A DNA stretch of 64,000 nucleotides from CAYQDB01 sp964416195 (GTDB lineage Bacteria; Zixibacteria; MSB-5A5; GN15; FEB-12), in assembly GCA_964416195.1 (NCBI GenBank), contig CAYQDB010000007.1, positions 1 through 64,000 of the forward strand, in the 5' to 3' direction. The translations under genes and the position numbers were made by a program. The notes below the pieces were generated by a model, which did no database searches, was not told the DNA's origin, and worked only from the letters and a program-made list of their open reading frames with translations. Of this stretch, positions 43,462-54,435 are shown piece by piece. Within the stretch, counting starts at the first letter, position 1, and each line of letters opens with the position of its first letter.

Positions 43462-45186
43462 ATGATTCGGAAAGTTCTTGCCAGTATTTTCATTATATCA
43501 CTCATAGCACTGTTGGCCGGCAACGCCGAAGCAGCAAAGAAGAAAAAGACCTTTGATGACCTTTGTCTGGATATCCTGGAGACAATCCAGTCCTTCTATC
43601 CGGTTCGGTCCACCGAAATGGGCATCCATGCCTACGACCACCGCTTGGCCGACTACTCATCCTCTTCCGTGAAGAACATGATCAAGAAGTTGAAAAGACA
43701 CGAGAAGCAACTCTATCGATATAAATCGGCCGGGCTTTCCGACCACGATCGTATCAACTACCTGCTCATCAAATCAAATGTCGACATCGCTCTGCTGGAC
43801 CTGGAGCGCATCAAGTGGCATAAGAAATCGCCCCAGTTGTATGTCGACGAAGCGACCAACGGCATCTACTTCCTGATGCTCTCCAAACATGCACCTCTAT
43901 CCGAAAAGATCGTGCCTCTCCTCAGTCGAATGAGAGCGACTCCGGGATTGTTCACCAAAGCGCGTCGAAATATCACCAAGCCGCCGCCGGTATATATCGA
44001 AGCGGCACTGGAGTCGCTGGAGTCCGGGATACAGTTCTACCGGGAAATTGCCGCGGAGTTAATGAACAAACTACCTGACCGTGCAAACGAAATCCTGGAG
44101 GCATCCACCCAGGCCAGCGAAGCTATGAACAGCTTCTCAACTTACCTCTCCAAGCTCACGCCAGGGCCGGAGATCGGCTTTTCCATCGGCAAGGACAATT
44201 TCGATTACAAACTCTCGCACGAGTACTTCCTGACGTTTGATGCCGACTCCCTCTTACGGATCGGTGAAAAACTGCTGGCAGAGGCACAGGAAGCATACCG
44301 CGACTATGAGACGTATGTAGAAACCAACAATCAATCCAGCCGCGACTCGGTCTTCGTACCGGCTGTGTTCACCAAGAACGACGTGCTGAATTACTACAAC
44401 TGGGAAACAAAGCAGGAAAGGATATTCCTTGAGCAAGACGACTTCGTTACTATCCCGGAAGAGATCGCTCCCGTAACGGTGATAGAGACGCCTCCCTTCC
44501 TGCGCACCATGATCAGTGGCATCGCCTACCAGCCCGCGGGACCGTTCGACAGTGTCCAGCATGGATACTTCTACGTCCGGCCGATTCCCGATGATCTCGA
44601 CCGCCGCCAGTTAGAGGCTCGCTTCCGCTATGTCCATCGGCGAGGTTTCAAGGGCTCGGTTGTCCACGAGGCATTCCCCGGCCATCACCTGCAGCTTCAG
44701 ATAGCCGGTATGAATGACGACCCTGTGCGCAAATGGCAGTTCAACATCATGATGATAGAGGGTTGGGCGCTCTATTGCGAGGAGATGGCCTACAAAGCCG
44801 GCCTGTATGGAGATGAAGACCCTGCCCAGTGGCTGGGGATATTGGGAGGTATCCGCTTCCGCGCCGCCAGGATTGTCGCCGACGTGAAACTGCACACGGG
44901 GCAGTTCACTTACGATGAATGCGTTGACTGGATGATCAGGGCGCTTGATATCACCAGTGATTCCGGGAAGGAGTTCATCCGCAAGGAAGTCCTCCGCTAC
45001 ACTTTTAGCCCTACTTACCAGATGTCCTATCTAATGGGGAAACGGGAAATCATGGCTCTTCGCCTGGCTGCTGAGCAACGCGACGGAGACCTGTTCTCTC
45101 TCAAAGCCTTTCACGACTCCCTGCTGGTGGAAGGGTCAATCCCGCCAACCCTGATGTGGGATATTATGGGGTTGAACAGGAACTGA
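43462..45186 (+). CDS. Secreted DUF885 (HEAFPGHH) putative metallopeptidase
   Basis: Exported protein (signal peptide about 1-25, ending NAEA) of the DUF885 family. It contains the zinc-type motif VVHEAFPGHHLQLQIA (about 400-415) followed by a downstream glutamate in EGWALYCEEMAY, the arrangement that defines the family as a gluzincin-like metallopeptidase. Length 574 is typical. Substrates are not known for most members; dipeptidase-like roles are proposed. GGAGGAG precedes the ATG at 6-8 nt. It appears to be a single gene. Confidence 0.88.
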   Translation: MIRKVLASIFIISLIALLAGNAEAAKKKKTFDDLCLDILETIQSFYPVRSTEMGIHAYDHRLADYSSSSVKNMIKKLKRHEKQLYRYKSAGLSDHDRINYLLIKSNVDIALLDLERIKWHKKSPQLYVDEATNGIYFLMLSKHAPLSEKIVPLLSRMRATPGLFTKARRNITKPPPVYIEAALESLESGIQFYREIAAELMNKLPDRANEILEASTQASEAMNSFSTYLSKLTPGPEIGFSIGKDNFDYKLSHEYFLTFDADSLLRIGEKLLAEAQEAYRDYETYVETNNQSSRDSVFVPAVFTKNDVLNYYNWETKQERIFLEQDDFVTIPEEIAPVTVIETPPFLRTMISGIAYQPAGPFDSVQHGYFYVRPIPDDLDRRQLEARFRYVHRRGFKGSVVHEAFPGHHLQLQIAGMNDDPVRKWQFNIMMIEGWALYCEEMAYKAGLYGDEDPAQWLGILGGIRFRAARIVADVKLHTGQFTYDECVDWMIRALDITSDSGKEFIRKEVLRYTFSPTYQMSYLMGKREIMALRLAAEQRDGDLFSLKAFHDSLLVEGSIPPTLMWDIMGLNRN

Positions 45187-45256
45187 CAGACGGAAAAGAA
45201 GATATTCCCCCAGCCCAGGGGTAACTATTCGGCAATGCCGATAGTATATTAATAGT

Positions 45257-45910
45257 ATGTGGTACGCCCTGCTGATTCTACTGTCGATTATTATCACGTT
45301 CCTGCTGTTGAACGTCCGCATCCGTTTCATACTGGGCGACGGTAAGAAGCTGCTGTTTGTTGGGCTGGGACGAAGCGGACCGGAGCTCGATTTTGCCCAC
45401 AGGGTGGGTTCCATCAAGCTCTTTGGTTTTAAGCTCAAGAGCTTCGATATCGATAAAGAGAAGAAGAAAAAGCCAAGAAAGATCAAGGAAAAGACAAGAA
45501 AAGTGAAAGCGGTCAAGCCACCGAAGCGACGCAAGCGATCACCGCGTGATTTTCTCAGGCTCCTACCCAGGTGCGTCGGGCCCCTGTGGAGTTATCTGGT
45601 AAGTGTGCTGAAAGCAGCCATCGTTGAAGAGCTGGAGGGGCAGGTCGAGGGAGGATTTGATCGACCCCACTTGACAGGCGCTATCTTTGGCTACTACCAG
45701 GCGGCTTTGGCAGCAGTACCCGGCGTAGTTGGGAGAGTGCAATACATTCCTGATTGGATCGGGCCGTCGTTCAGCGGCGCCGCACGCCTGTCGGTAGCGA
45801 TACCGGTACGCAAGCTCTTGATTAGAACGGCGGTACTGATGTACAGACTTCCTTTAAGAGATCTGTTAAAACTGGCGATAGGAAAAAAGAAAGGAGTATC
45901 GGATGCCTAA
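45257..45910 (+). CDS. DUF2953 membrane protein (YtfI-like)
   Basis: An N-terminal transmembrane segment (3-21) precedes a short beta region and a very basic Lys/Arg/Pro-rich linker (about 72-100, KEKKKKPRKIKEKTRKVKA), then a conserved part, YLVSVLKAAIVEELEGQVEG, with GFDRPHLTGAIFGYYQA, which matches DUF2953. In Bacillus the DUF2953 gene ytfI precedes ytfJ; the same order is seen here, with an 8-bp overlap. The role is unknown; it may localise or assist its partner. Confidence 0.75.
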   Translation: MWYALLILLSIIITFLLLNVRIRFILGDGKKLLFVGLGRSGPELDFAHRVGSIKLFGFKLKSFDIDKEKKKKPRKIKEKTRKVKAVKPPKRRKRSPRDFLRLLPRCVGPLWSYLVSVLKAAIVEELEGQVEGGFDRPHLTGAIFGYYQAALAAVPGVVGRVQYIPDWIGPSFSGAARLSVAIPVRKLLIRTAVLMYRLPLRDLLKLAIGKKKGVSDA

Positions 45911-46346
45911 CAACGTTGTTGAGATACTGAAAGGGGTTGTCGGCGAGCTGCGCGAGATTGCCAAGTCAGAGACGATCATCGGCGACCCGGTCACGGTCGG
46001 GGACAAAACTGTTATCCCAGTCGTGAAGATATCGGTCGGATTCGGCGCCGGAGGCGGTCAAGGTGAAGATGAGAAGTCTCGCTCCGGCTTCGGCGGTGGC
46101 GGCGGTGGCGGCACCAAGATAGAACCGGCGGCTTTTATCATCATAGATGAGAAAGGCATTTCGCTATTACCCGTCAGCAAGGGTAAGTGGGAGAGCATAA
46201 TCGACACCATCCCCGGAATCGCCAAGAAAATCTCCAAGCTCAAAGACAAGCTGAAAAAGGACAAGCCGGAGAAATCCGAGGAGGAAGAGTCCTCTTCTGA
46301 CGAACCGGAGGACAAAACTGAAGGGGAAAGCGAAGGCGGTAAATAA
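45903..46346 (+). CDS. GerW/YtfJ-family protein
   Basis: Small soluble protein of the GerW (YtfJ, spore protein) family: ETIIGDPVTVGDKTVIPVVK, then VSVGFGAGGG-type glycine motif (SVGFGAGGG, FGGGGGGGTKIEPAAFIII) and GISLLPV. In Bacillus it is needed for spore germination, but homologues with the same glycine pattern are widespread in non-sporulating bacteria, where the role is unknown. The C-terminal 35 residues are highly charged (KKDKPEKSEEEESSSDEP). It overlaps the DUF2953 gene by 8 bp. Confidence 0.8.
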   Translation: MPNNVVEILKGVVGELREIAKSETIIGDPVTVGDKTVIPVVKISVGFGAGGGQGEDEKSRSGFGGGGGGGTKIEPAAFIIIDEKGISLLPVSKGKWESIIDTIPGIAKKISKLKDKLKKDKPEKSEEEESSSDEPEDKTEGESEGGK

Positions 46347-46696
46347 AGCATAGGTCTGGTCTTCCACGAACCCGATATAGTTCTCTGGGTTCCTGCTTCC
46401 GAAGGAATGACGCCGCTGCGTCAGTTACCCTGAGAGGAGTCGAAGGGCGATATGTCCGGCGACGCCGGTCCTGTTTCGACTCCGCTCAACATGACGTTCA
46501 GAGTAGGTCAGGACCTTTACGGTCCTGACAGAAGTCATCTGATTCATTTGTCAGGAGGACAAGGCTCCTGACCTACTCGGCTGTCGGGTCACACCCGTCA
46601 GCGGTGGGCAAGACCTGACAGAACATAGAACCAATTCAAACGTAATATACTTATTGACAAAGGCCTTTTCATACACGAATCTCGATATTGGAAGCA
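46347..46696. repeat. Intergenic block of dispersed repeats
   Basis: Holds, in order, ACCCTGAGAGGAGTCGAAGG at 46427-46446 with its mirror TTTCGACTCCGCTCAACATG at 46473, the widespread CTGAGCGGAGTCGAAG palindrome, then a GTAGG...CCTAC unit at 46504-46576 (GTAGGTCAGGACC-TTTAC-GGTCCTGAC ... GTCAGGAGG...CTCCTGACCTAC). No gene seen. The two outward-facing operons meet here, so transcription probably stops within the hairpins. Confidence 0.75.
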
Positions 46697-47302
46697 TCAC
46701 TTCCCAGAATCAACTTCTGCGGCTTTCAAGTAAGGATTTTTCTCTGTATTTTGAACTGGCGCTGTCTTGCTTGAAGGGTCGCGAGATTGATCAACTGTAT
46801 TAACCTTGCCTGTGTTCTGCGAAACCAATGAAGCCAAAACGAGAGCAATCGATATAATCAACGTTACTGAGCAAGCAAACAAGTTAGCGTACTGAAAAAG
46901 AGAAGTGCTTTTCTTTTTTGCGCCGCGGGCCCGAGTCTCAAGCCCAGGGTCATAGCTAACATTGACGAGCTTCTGAAACTCTTTGTAATATGTGTCAAAC
47001 TTATCGCGATCCAACTTGTTCATTCTTGCCTGACTAAGAATGTAATAAATATGCAAGGATAGCACGATTACTGCGAAGGCCGCACATCCCAATGTAACTA
47101 TGCTTGTCTCCGAAGGAATTCTTCCTGTGATGACAATGCCGATAAGAGCCGCAAGAGCGGTCCAGAAGCTCAGATGAACTTTCCATACAACTTGAACCCT
47201 TCGATCATACCGCTGCCACCAGAATTCCGCCGCTTGAAAGAGTGCCTCAGTTCTCTCAGCAGGTGACAGATCCCCTCCATCGTCTCGATGATCTTCTGTC
47301 AT
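46697..47302 (-). CDS. Hypothetical membrane protein with three to four transmembrane segments
   Basis: 201 residues with no family I recognise. The N-terminal 25 residues are acidic, followed by a helical region (ALFQAAEFWWQRYDRRVQVV), two membrane segments (about 43-62, 70-91), a cytosolic helix with many Lys/Asp residues, and a third membrane segment (about 141-163). The C-terminus is polar. It lies downstream of gyrB on the same strand, separated by about 95 bp counted from the gyrB stop to its start, which is unusual for an operon. The pattern resembles small SLATT-like membrane proteins, but I cannot show membership. Confidence 0.6.
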   Translation of the reverse strand: MTEDHRDDGGDLSPAERTEALFQAAEFWWQRYDRRVQVVWKVHLSFWTALAALIGIVITGRIPSETSIVTLGCAAFAVIVLSLHIYYILSQARMNKLDRDKFDTYYKEFQKLVNVSYDPGLETRARGAKKKSTSLFQYANLFACSVTLIISIALVLASLVSQNTGKVNTVDQSRDPSSKTAPVQNTEKNPYLKAAEVDSGK

Positions 47303-47396
47303 TCAAGTACTCCTTTATTTCTTTTAACTAGTGCAGGATGCTGCACCACAAAGTCCCCGTAACTGGAAACCCCTGCAATTTCGACAAACCTTCTGC

Positions 47397-49705
<2,309 letters not shown>

Positions 49706-49756
49706 TCTTTCCCTTTCATATAACAAAAATATAGCTGTTTTTAATACGCTACGCAA

Positions 49757-50060
49757 GGGAAAAACGCAACCTAACCCATTGAAACCACATAGGTTATGGC
49801 GCGAAAAGTATGTGCGGAAAAGTTACCACTATTAAAGCAGGAATCCACTGTCTTCTCTGTCTTGCATCACTTAACTGGATTCCCACTGGTGGGGGAATAA
49901 CGACAGGAGCAGTAGGTCAGGGCCCTTACGGCCCCGACACTTCTGCATTCACATTCTCAAGATATCAGGAGGGCAAACCTCCCGATCTACGAAACTGTGT
50001 ATTGATCCCCTCCTTATTCAGGATGCTGCTATCACTAAGAAGCAGCGGGGGAAAAGCCTC
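49757..50060. other. Intergenic region with a GTAGG repeat
   Basis: Contains the repeat at 49912-49990. The rightward 88-residue frame across it is spurious: it is built from the repeat. Confidence 0.5.
49912..49990. repeat. GTAGG...CTAC dispersed palindromic repeat, copy 4
   Basis: GTAGGTCAGGGCC-CTTAC-GGCCCCGAC, a spacer, then ATCAGGAGGGCAAACCTCCC and GATCTAC. It has the same architecture as 46504-46576: two hairpins and GTAGG/CTAC ends. Confidence 0.75.
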
Positions 50061-50363
50061 TTACCAGGAGTTATAGCGGCGTCCGCCCCGACCGCCACCG
50101 CCTCTGTCTCCGCCTCTCTCTGTACGAGGGCGAGCCTCATTGACATTCAGCGTCTGCCCTTGCAATTCCTGGCCGTTTAGACCATCAATCGCAGCCTGGG
50201 CTTCCCCTTTGGAAGGCATCTCCACAAACCCGAATCCTCTTGGTTTGCCGGTGTACCTATCCGTGATGATGTTTACACTTGTTACCTCGCCATAGCCTTC
50301 AAAGGCCTTGCGAAGATCTTCATCTGTCGTGTCAAACGACAGGTTGCCGATGTAGATATTCAT
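50061..50363 (-). CDS. RNA-recognition-motif (RRM) RNA-binding protein
   Basis: A single RRM domain (about 2-78) with RNP2 IYIGNL (3-8) and RNP1 KPRGFGFVEM (about 40-49), and a Gly/Arg-rich tail (RTERGGDRGGGGRGGRRYNSW region). Such small proteins are common in cyanobacteria and in Bacteroidetes relatives and often respond to cold or bind mRNA. At 100 residues it is the usual size. It stands alone, transcribed leftward. Confidence 0.9.
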   Translation of the reverse strand: MNIYIGNLSFDTTDEDLRKAFEGYGEVTSVNIITDRYTGKPRGFGFVEMPSKGEAQAAIDGLNGQELQGQTLNVNEARPRTERGGDRGGGGRGGRRYNSW

Positions 50364-51071
50364 TCTACTCTCCGGTCTTGTTCATCCCTCCACGAACCTT
50401 TTCTCAAGGAAATCTCGTAAGTAAGATAAACCGATTATTGCGCACTATTGCGCTTGTGTCTCCAAATTAACGATCTAACAAGAATTGACTTTAGGGTACA
50501 AATCTTGAGAAAAATTAATGAGGGAGACTATCCATTACGTCATAATCTATCGACAAATAATCATAAGTCAACACGTTTTTTAGTATCTTTCAAATATTTC
50601 ACCAGATTGAAAGAAAATCCTCCACTCCATATGGTCTAGCCTACCTCTTTGCGCTGTTTTGTGTAGTTATCGGCAACAGGTTATAGCGCAGCAGGTTACA
50701 ATAATTGGTGGGGCGGTGTTATGGAACACGAAACCTTTCGTCTGGGATTTCAGTTGGTATAGCCAGCCAGATGTCCAGGACTCCAGAACTCATAGCTTAA
50801 ATCTGCTCCTAGGTCAACGAACCCCCACTTCTGGTAGAAGTTCACTTCCGGATACTATTCGCGCAGGCGAGTATGTCCTATGCGTTAAAAAGTGAGCATA
50901 CATTGCCTTTACTGATCTGCCGAGTTCTCGATTGGACGAATTCTACTGTTGACGCTTGCTTGCGCAAAGCAATATACTTGGACAGTCAGGAAATGTATTT
51001 GTAAGAGGGCCGTTTTACATCGCCACAAGTGCGGAGGTAAGTTCACTAAACACCGGCAATAGGGAAATACA
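50364..51071. other. AT-rich accessory intergenic region
   Basis: No complete gene. The stretch from about 50450 to 50650 is notably AT-rich. A short leftward frame at 50750-50854 looks like the end of an acetyltransferase (listed separately). The sequence composition changes here compared with the gyrB side. Confidence 0.45.
50750..50854 (-). pseudogene. Possible relic of a GNAT-family acetyltransferase C-terminus
   Basis: Leftward translation gives PEVNFYQKWGFVDLG then ADLSYEFWSPGHLAGYTN and a stop. FYQKWGF resembles the FYEKLGF strand-helix end of GNAT proteins. An in-frame stop lies just upstream and no start codon is present. The match is short, so confidence is low. Confidence 0.25.
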
Positions 51072-51899
51072 GTGGAGAACTGTCATCGAACTTTAGGGTG
51101 GAAAAAAGCTGAAGAGTTCCCCAAGCACTTTTTACTCTCAGATGAACTCTTTAAGCTAGCCAATATCATCCTTGACAACTTGGGGAAACGCGATCTAAAG
51201 CTTCCCGGCATCCCGCTATACCAAATAATCCTTTTGTACATCTACTACAAGGCCTCCAACTCCTTTCTAGCCACAACTGTGCTCTGCGATCGTGGGCTTG
51301 TGGGAGACGCCAAAACTTGTTGCAGAAAGCTAATTGAGATGCTGATCAACATGAAGTATCTCATGGATGACAAGGACAAGCGTCAATATCAATACTTCTA
51401 CCATCTTCCAGTCGCCATGGACAAAGACTTCAGAAAGGTAACTGAATCTCCAGATTTGCATTCAGAATCCGTCACCGACACTATTAGGGCCATGATGACT
51501 GACGTTGAAGATTGGTTGGACAAGGCAAAGAAATACTGGGATACGGATGAGAATGGCAAGATCACGGGTGACTTTCGCAGGAATTGGTCGGGCAAGAATC
51601 TGGCAGAAATGGCCAAAGATTGCGGAATGAAGTATGCTTATGTCAACCCGTACCTGCTCTACTGTAGGTCCATTCATGCATCGGTTGACGATATGTCGAA
51701 CTACTTCAGTTTCCCTGACACGGCATTTGGTCAGCATTTCGAGCACGACGACATTCCATCGGTAATGATTGAGGCTATAAGAGCGTACTGGGCTTTATCG
51801 GCCCTTGTCACTGAGGCTTTTGACATGAAACTGGCGGGCTCACTTACACAAATCATGGATAGGTTTCGGGCACTTGAGAGAGAACTAGGAAAGGCCTGA
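51072..51899 (+). CDS. Hypothetical protein, DUF5677-like
   Basis: 275 residues, mostly helical. The segment LLYIYYKASNSFLATTVLCDRGLVGDAKTCC with RKLIEMLINMKYL resembles DUF5677 proteins (pattern: many hits among phage and island genes), whose function is not known. No membrane segment or catalytic triad is visible; the histidines in QYFYHLP and YCRSIHASVDDMSNYF are the sort of polar motif conserved in the family. The start is GTG at 51072 with AGGGAAA upstream. Codon use looks AT-richer than the housekeeping genes, fitting horizontal transfer. It is the first gene of the patch ending at tRNA-Ser. Confidence 0.55.
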   Translation: MENCHRTLGWKKAEEFPKHFLLSDELFKLANIILDNLGKRDLKLPGIPLYQIILLYIYYKASNSFLATTVLCDRGLVGDAKTCCRKLIEMLINMKYLMDDKDKRQYQYFYHLPVAMDKDFRKVTESPDLHSESVTDTIRAMMTDVEDWLDKAKKYWDTDENGKITGDFRRNWSGKNLAEMAKDCGMKYAYVNPYLLYCRSIHASVDDMSNYFSFPDTAFGQHFEHDDIPSVMIEAIRAYWALSALVTEAFDMKLAGSLTQIMDRFRALERELGKA

Positions 51900-51963
51900 G
51901 ACTGGGATCGTCTAATTCCAAGAGAAGTGCCTGGTTGCGCGGTGTCCCTCATTTTACTGTGGC

Positions 51964-52056
51964 TGAGGAGGTAGGATTCGAACCCACGGTCCGCCCAGGC
52001 GGACAACGGTTTTCAAGACCGCCGCTTGCGGCGGGACCCTCTGCAGCCAACGGGGA
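51964..52056 (-). pseudogene. tRNA-Ser(TGA) pseudogene
   Basis: From the 3' end inward, the T-arm (GTGGGTTCGAATCCTAC), a variable arm with its own stem (GTCCGC/GCGGAC) and the anticodon arm with TGA match the intact tRNA-Ser at 54167-54251. The 5' part differs: about 5 nt are inserted in the D-loop (CCGCC) and the 5' acceptor strand cannot pair with CTCCTCA. Most probably inactive. The 3' portion is nearly identical to the real tRNA, while the variable arm differs with compensatory changes, so it may have come in from another strain. Confidence 0.6.
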
Positions 52057-52059
52057 GAA

Positions 52060-53619
52060 TCAACGTATAGGCTGCGGAACCCGTTCGTAATATATGAAGA
52101 GGCAATTACTCAGAGGGATTTGCCGCACCTGGTAGCTCTGGTGGAAACGCGGGTCTTCAAGCATCTCAAGATCAGATAAGAACCAGGGTCGATTGATGGT
52201 AGTGCCTCGCGCCGGTCCGACTATTATGTAATCCGGTTTTCTCGACAGGACATACTTCCCATCACCCTTCATATGCCCCGGAATCATCTGCCAACGTAGC
52301 CGGATTGTGTCGGTCTTGCGCTTGGCTATATGAATATCGTTTAAGCCCAACATGTCGATAAATCGGTGATGCGGTGCGTAGTATGGCGTAGAGCCAGCGG
52401 TGTTTAGGGCAATCAGCGACCCTTGTGGCCAATTGGCCGCGATGTACTTGCCGACAGTCGTGCCAACGTAGTCCTCGGAACTCATTTTCCGGGCATCAGT
52501 TCCATGCCAGAAAGGCTGTAGCAGTATTAGAAAAAACACACACAAAGCTGATAAAAGAGCATTTCTTTCCAGGAAATTGCCGAGTGGTGTCTTGATCGCC
52601 AAGTATAGCAGCAGAATCGATGATGGTATAACCGGTAGTATATGCCGGAATGAGTACATCTGGTCGCCACCGATGATGATGACATATACCAGATAAGCGA
52701 CAATAGCTGTCAGGAGATACGCCATCCTCCGATCGAACCTCCGCCTATAGGCGGCAAACATAAGCGCTAAAGCAAGCATTATAAAAACAAAGGGTGGTGA
52801 GGATGCGTAAGAGAGTACGTAATCCAGCCCACTTTTGAGTTTGAATGTGTGAAAGTCACTTGCTTTGACATAATAAGTGAGCGGAAATATCTCACCGTAA
52901 TAAAAAAACCTCCAAATCATGTGTGACAACCATATACAAATAAACGGGAGCCCAAACTGTAGTAACGGGGTCGACCGCTGCCCAGCCTTATACCTTATAG
53001 CCCAAAGTAAGAAGACCACTGACACGGCATACAGAAGTATACCATCCGGTCGCGTCACACTGGCAAGCGCAAAGCAAACGGAACTCCTAAAAAGAGTGAT
53101 ACCGGTTGTGGTCTTAGCAAGGTATTCGACAAAAAAGAGTATGCCACAAGTACAGAACAGGGTAAACAGCGGCCCTTCGAGGCCACCAAAGTTCCAGCTG
53201 ATCATGGGGAACGTGTTCATTACTAACGTAATCGAGATGAGAAAAAGAACCTTGCCAGAACCCATCCCCGACAGCGTACTGTGTCGCCGTAGGTGAGCGG
53301 CAAACATCGTACACATGATGAGGAAGGCGGCGGCGTTGATAATCCTCGATGCATGAACCAGATCGACCCCAATCATCCCGAGGCAGCTAACGAAAAGGAT
53401 TTGCAGGAAGTTTGTGTATCCCTCTACCAGTTCTCCCGGGTTCCAGACCAGTCCTTTGCCGGTGATGAAATTGTAGGCGTACCGCAGCGAGATATATGCG
53501 TCATCACTATAGAACGCTCGGTTAAGATAGAAGCCAACTGCACACATGACTGCTGCAGCCGCAATCCACAAAGATACGAGATAACGACTCTGTTTGATTG
53601 ATCTCTTTTTCGTAGTCAT
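52060..53619 (-). CDS. GT-C-type membrane glycosyltransferase or related (AftB-like)
   Basis: 519 residues with about ten or eleven membrane segments. Near the N-terminus it has YSDDAYISLRYAYNFITGKG, LVWNPGELVEGYTN, a pattern typical of polytopic GT-C transferases that use polyprenyl-linked sugars (as in arabinofuranosyl and mannosyl transferases); the DD pair is the likely catalytic acid. A C-terminal globular portion (about 400-519) includes IALNTAGSTPYYAPHHRFIDMLGLND. The acceptor is unknown. It ends 4 bp beyond the tRNA-Ser pseudogene and lies between tRNA-like repeats. Confidence 0.7.
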   Translation of the reverse strand: MTTKKRSIKQSRYLVSLWIAAAAVMCAVGFYLNRAFYSDDAYISLRYAYNFITGKGLVWNPGELVEGYTNFLQILFVSCLGMIGVDLVHASRIINAAAFLIMCTMFAAHLRRHSTLSGMGSGKVLFLISITLVMNTFPMISWNFGGLEGPLFTLFCTCGILFFVEYLAKTTTGITLFRSSVCFALASVTRPDGILLYAVSVVFLLWAIRYKAGQRSTPLLQFGLPFICIWLSHMIWRFFYYGEIFPLTYYVKASDFHTFKLKSGLDYVLSYASSPPFVFIMLALALMFAAYRRRFDRRMAYLLTAIVAYLVYVIIIGGDQMYSFRHILPVIPSSILLLYLAIKTPLGNFLERNALLSALCVFFLILLQPFWHGTDARKMSSEDYVGTTVGKYIAANWPQGSLIALNTAGSTPYYAPHHRFIDMLGLNDIHIAKRKTDTIRLRWQMIPGHMKGDGKYVLSRKPDYIIVGPARGTTINRPWFLSDLEMLEDPRFHQSYQVRQIPLSNCLFIYYERVPQPIR

Positions 53620-53709
53620 TTATCCAAGTGCGTCGCAGCTTACGAAACCCAAGCCCGGCCCTATGCACCCGCTAATGCGAAGCGTAGAACCAGGCTGCAT
53701 CTGTTTATG

Positions 53710-53728
53710 GCGGAGGAGGTAGGATTCG
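53710..53728 (-). repeat. Copy of the tRNA-Ser 3' end (19 bp)
   Basis: GCGGAGGAGGTAGGATTCG, identical to 54166-54184 (the 3' end of tRNA-Ser, read as the plus strand), then followed by unrelated sequence starting TCGTAGGGC. It is one of three copies of this sequence in 2.2 kb, at 51964 (one mismatch at the edge), 53710 and 54166. Confidence 0.75.
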
Positions 53729-53736
53729 TCGTAGGG

Positions 53737-54051
53737 CTACTGCCCGGAGACCCTGAGGATGTCCGTCAGGGCTGACGAAGGGAACCCAAGTGCCAACTCT
53801 GCCTTCTTTTTTCGCCTCCAACCTTTTAACTCCAACTCTCGATGCCGTACTGCCCTCTCCGTCTGACGCTCTTCAAAGTAGACCAATCTAACAGGTCTCC
53901 TTGATCTTGTAAACTTCGCTCCCTTCCCAAGATTATGCCGCTCTAACCGACCGGGGATATCTCTAGTTATTCCTGTATAATACGACCCATCGCAGCATTC
54001 GAGAATATACAGATACCATTTGCTATTTGGAGGATCAACCTGTTTGTCCAC
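53737..54051 (-). CDS. GIY-YIG nuclease family protein
   Basis: 104 residues with the GIY-YIG core in the form [20 protein letters not shown] (residues 12-31: YxYxL, YYTGIT), then [19 protein letters not shown] with a conserved Arg, and the glutamate in [13 protein letters not shown]. This is the YhbQ/UPF0213-type small nuclease family. Activity is unproven in most members. The start is GTG at 54051 with AAGGA 5 nt upstream. It is placed between two copies of the tRNA-Ser end. Confidence 0.85.
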   Translation of the reverse strand: MDKQVDPPNSKWYLYILECCDGSYYTGITRDIPGRLERHNLGKGAKFTRSRRPVRLVYFEERQTERAVRHRELELKGWRRKKKAELALGFPSSALTDILRVSGQ

Positions 54052-54166
54052 TAGCTATCCTTCGCTGCACTTCCTTCATTTTGTTCAAGACTCCGTAGGA
54101 CTTACCCTTCGCTACGCTCAGGGTTTAAGAGCCTGTAGCTCGCTGCGCTCGAACAGGCTCTAAAAG

Positions 54167-54251
54167 CGGAGGAGGTAGGATTCGAACCCACGGTACCTTG
54201 CGGTACAACGGTTTTCAAGACCGCCGCTTTCGACCACTCAGCCACTCCTCC
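54167..54251 (-). tRNA. tRNA-Ser (anticodon TGA)
   Basis: Acceptor GGAGGAG pairs with CTCCTCC, discriminator G. D-arm GGCTGAGTGG..., anticodon stem CGGT(C)/(A)ACCG with loop CTTGAAA (anticodon TGA), a long variable arm TACC-GCAA-GGTA typical of class II tRNAs, and T-arm GTGGG-TTCGAAT-CCTAC. No encoded CCA. 85 nt. Confidence 0.95.
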
Positions 54252-54435
54252 GTTTAACACTCTGCTATTGCAGCCGTCGACAATAATTTAGCCACTCGTC
54301 CTGCTCAGTCAAGATTTTTGCAGGCATACCTGTAGTATGATCTCCTATCCTGTTTTCCTCTTATTGGATATGGTCTACAGGATGAGACGGCTGTGGCCAC
54401 CAAAAGAGATAGGAGCTCCGTATGTCAAACCTGTC

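Noticed and set aside
51964..52056. Selenocysteine tRNA
   Set aside because: The anticodon reads TGA (serine), not TCA, and the acceptor is not the long type.
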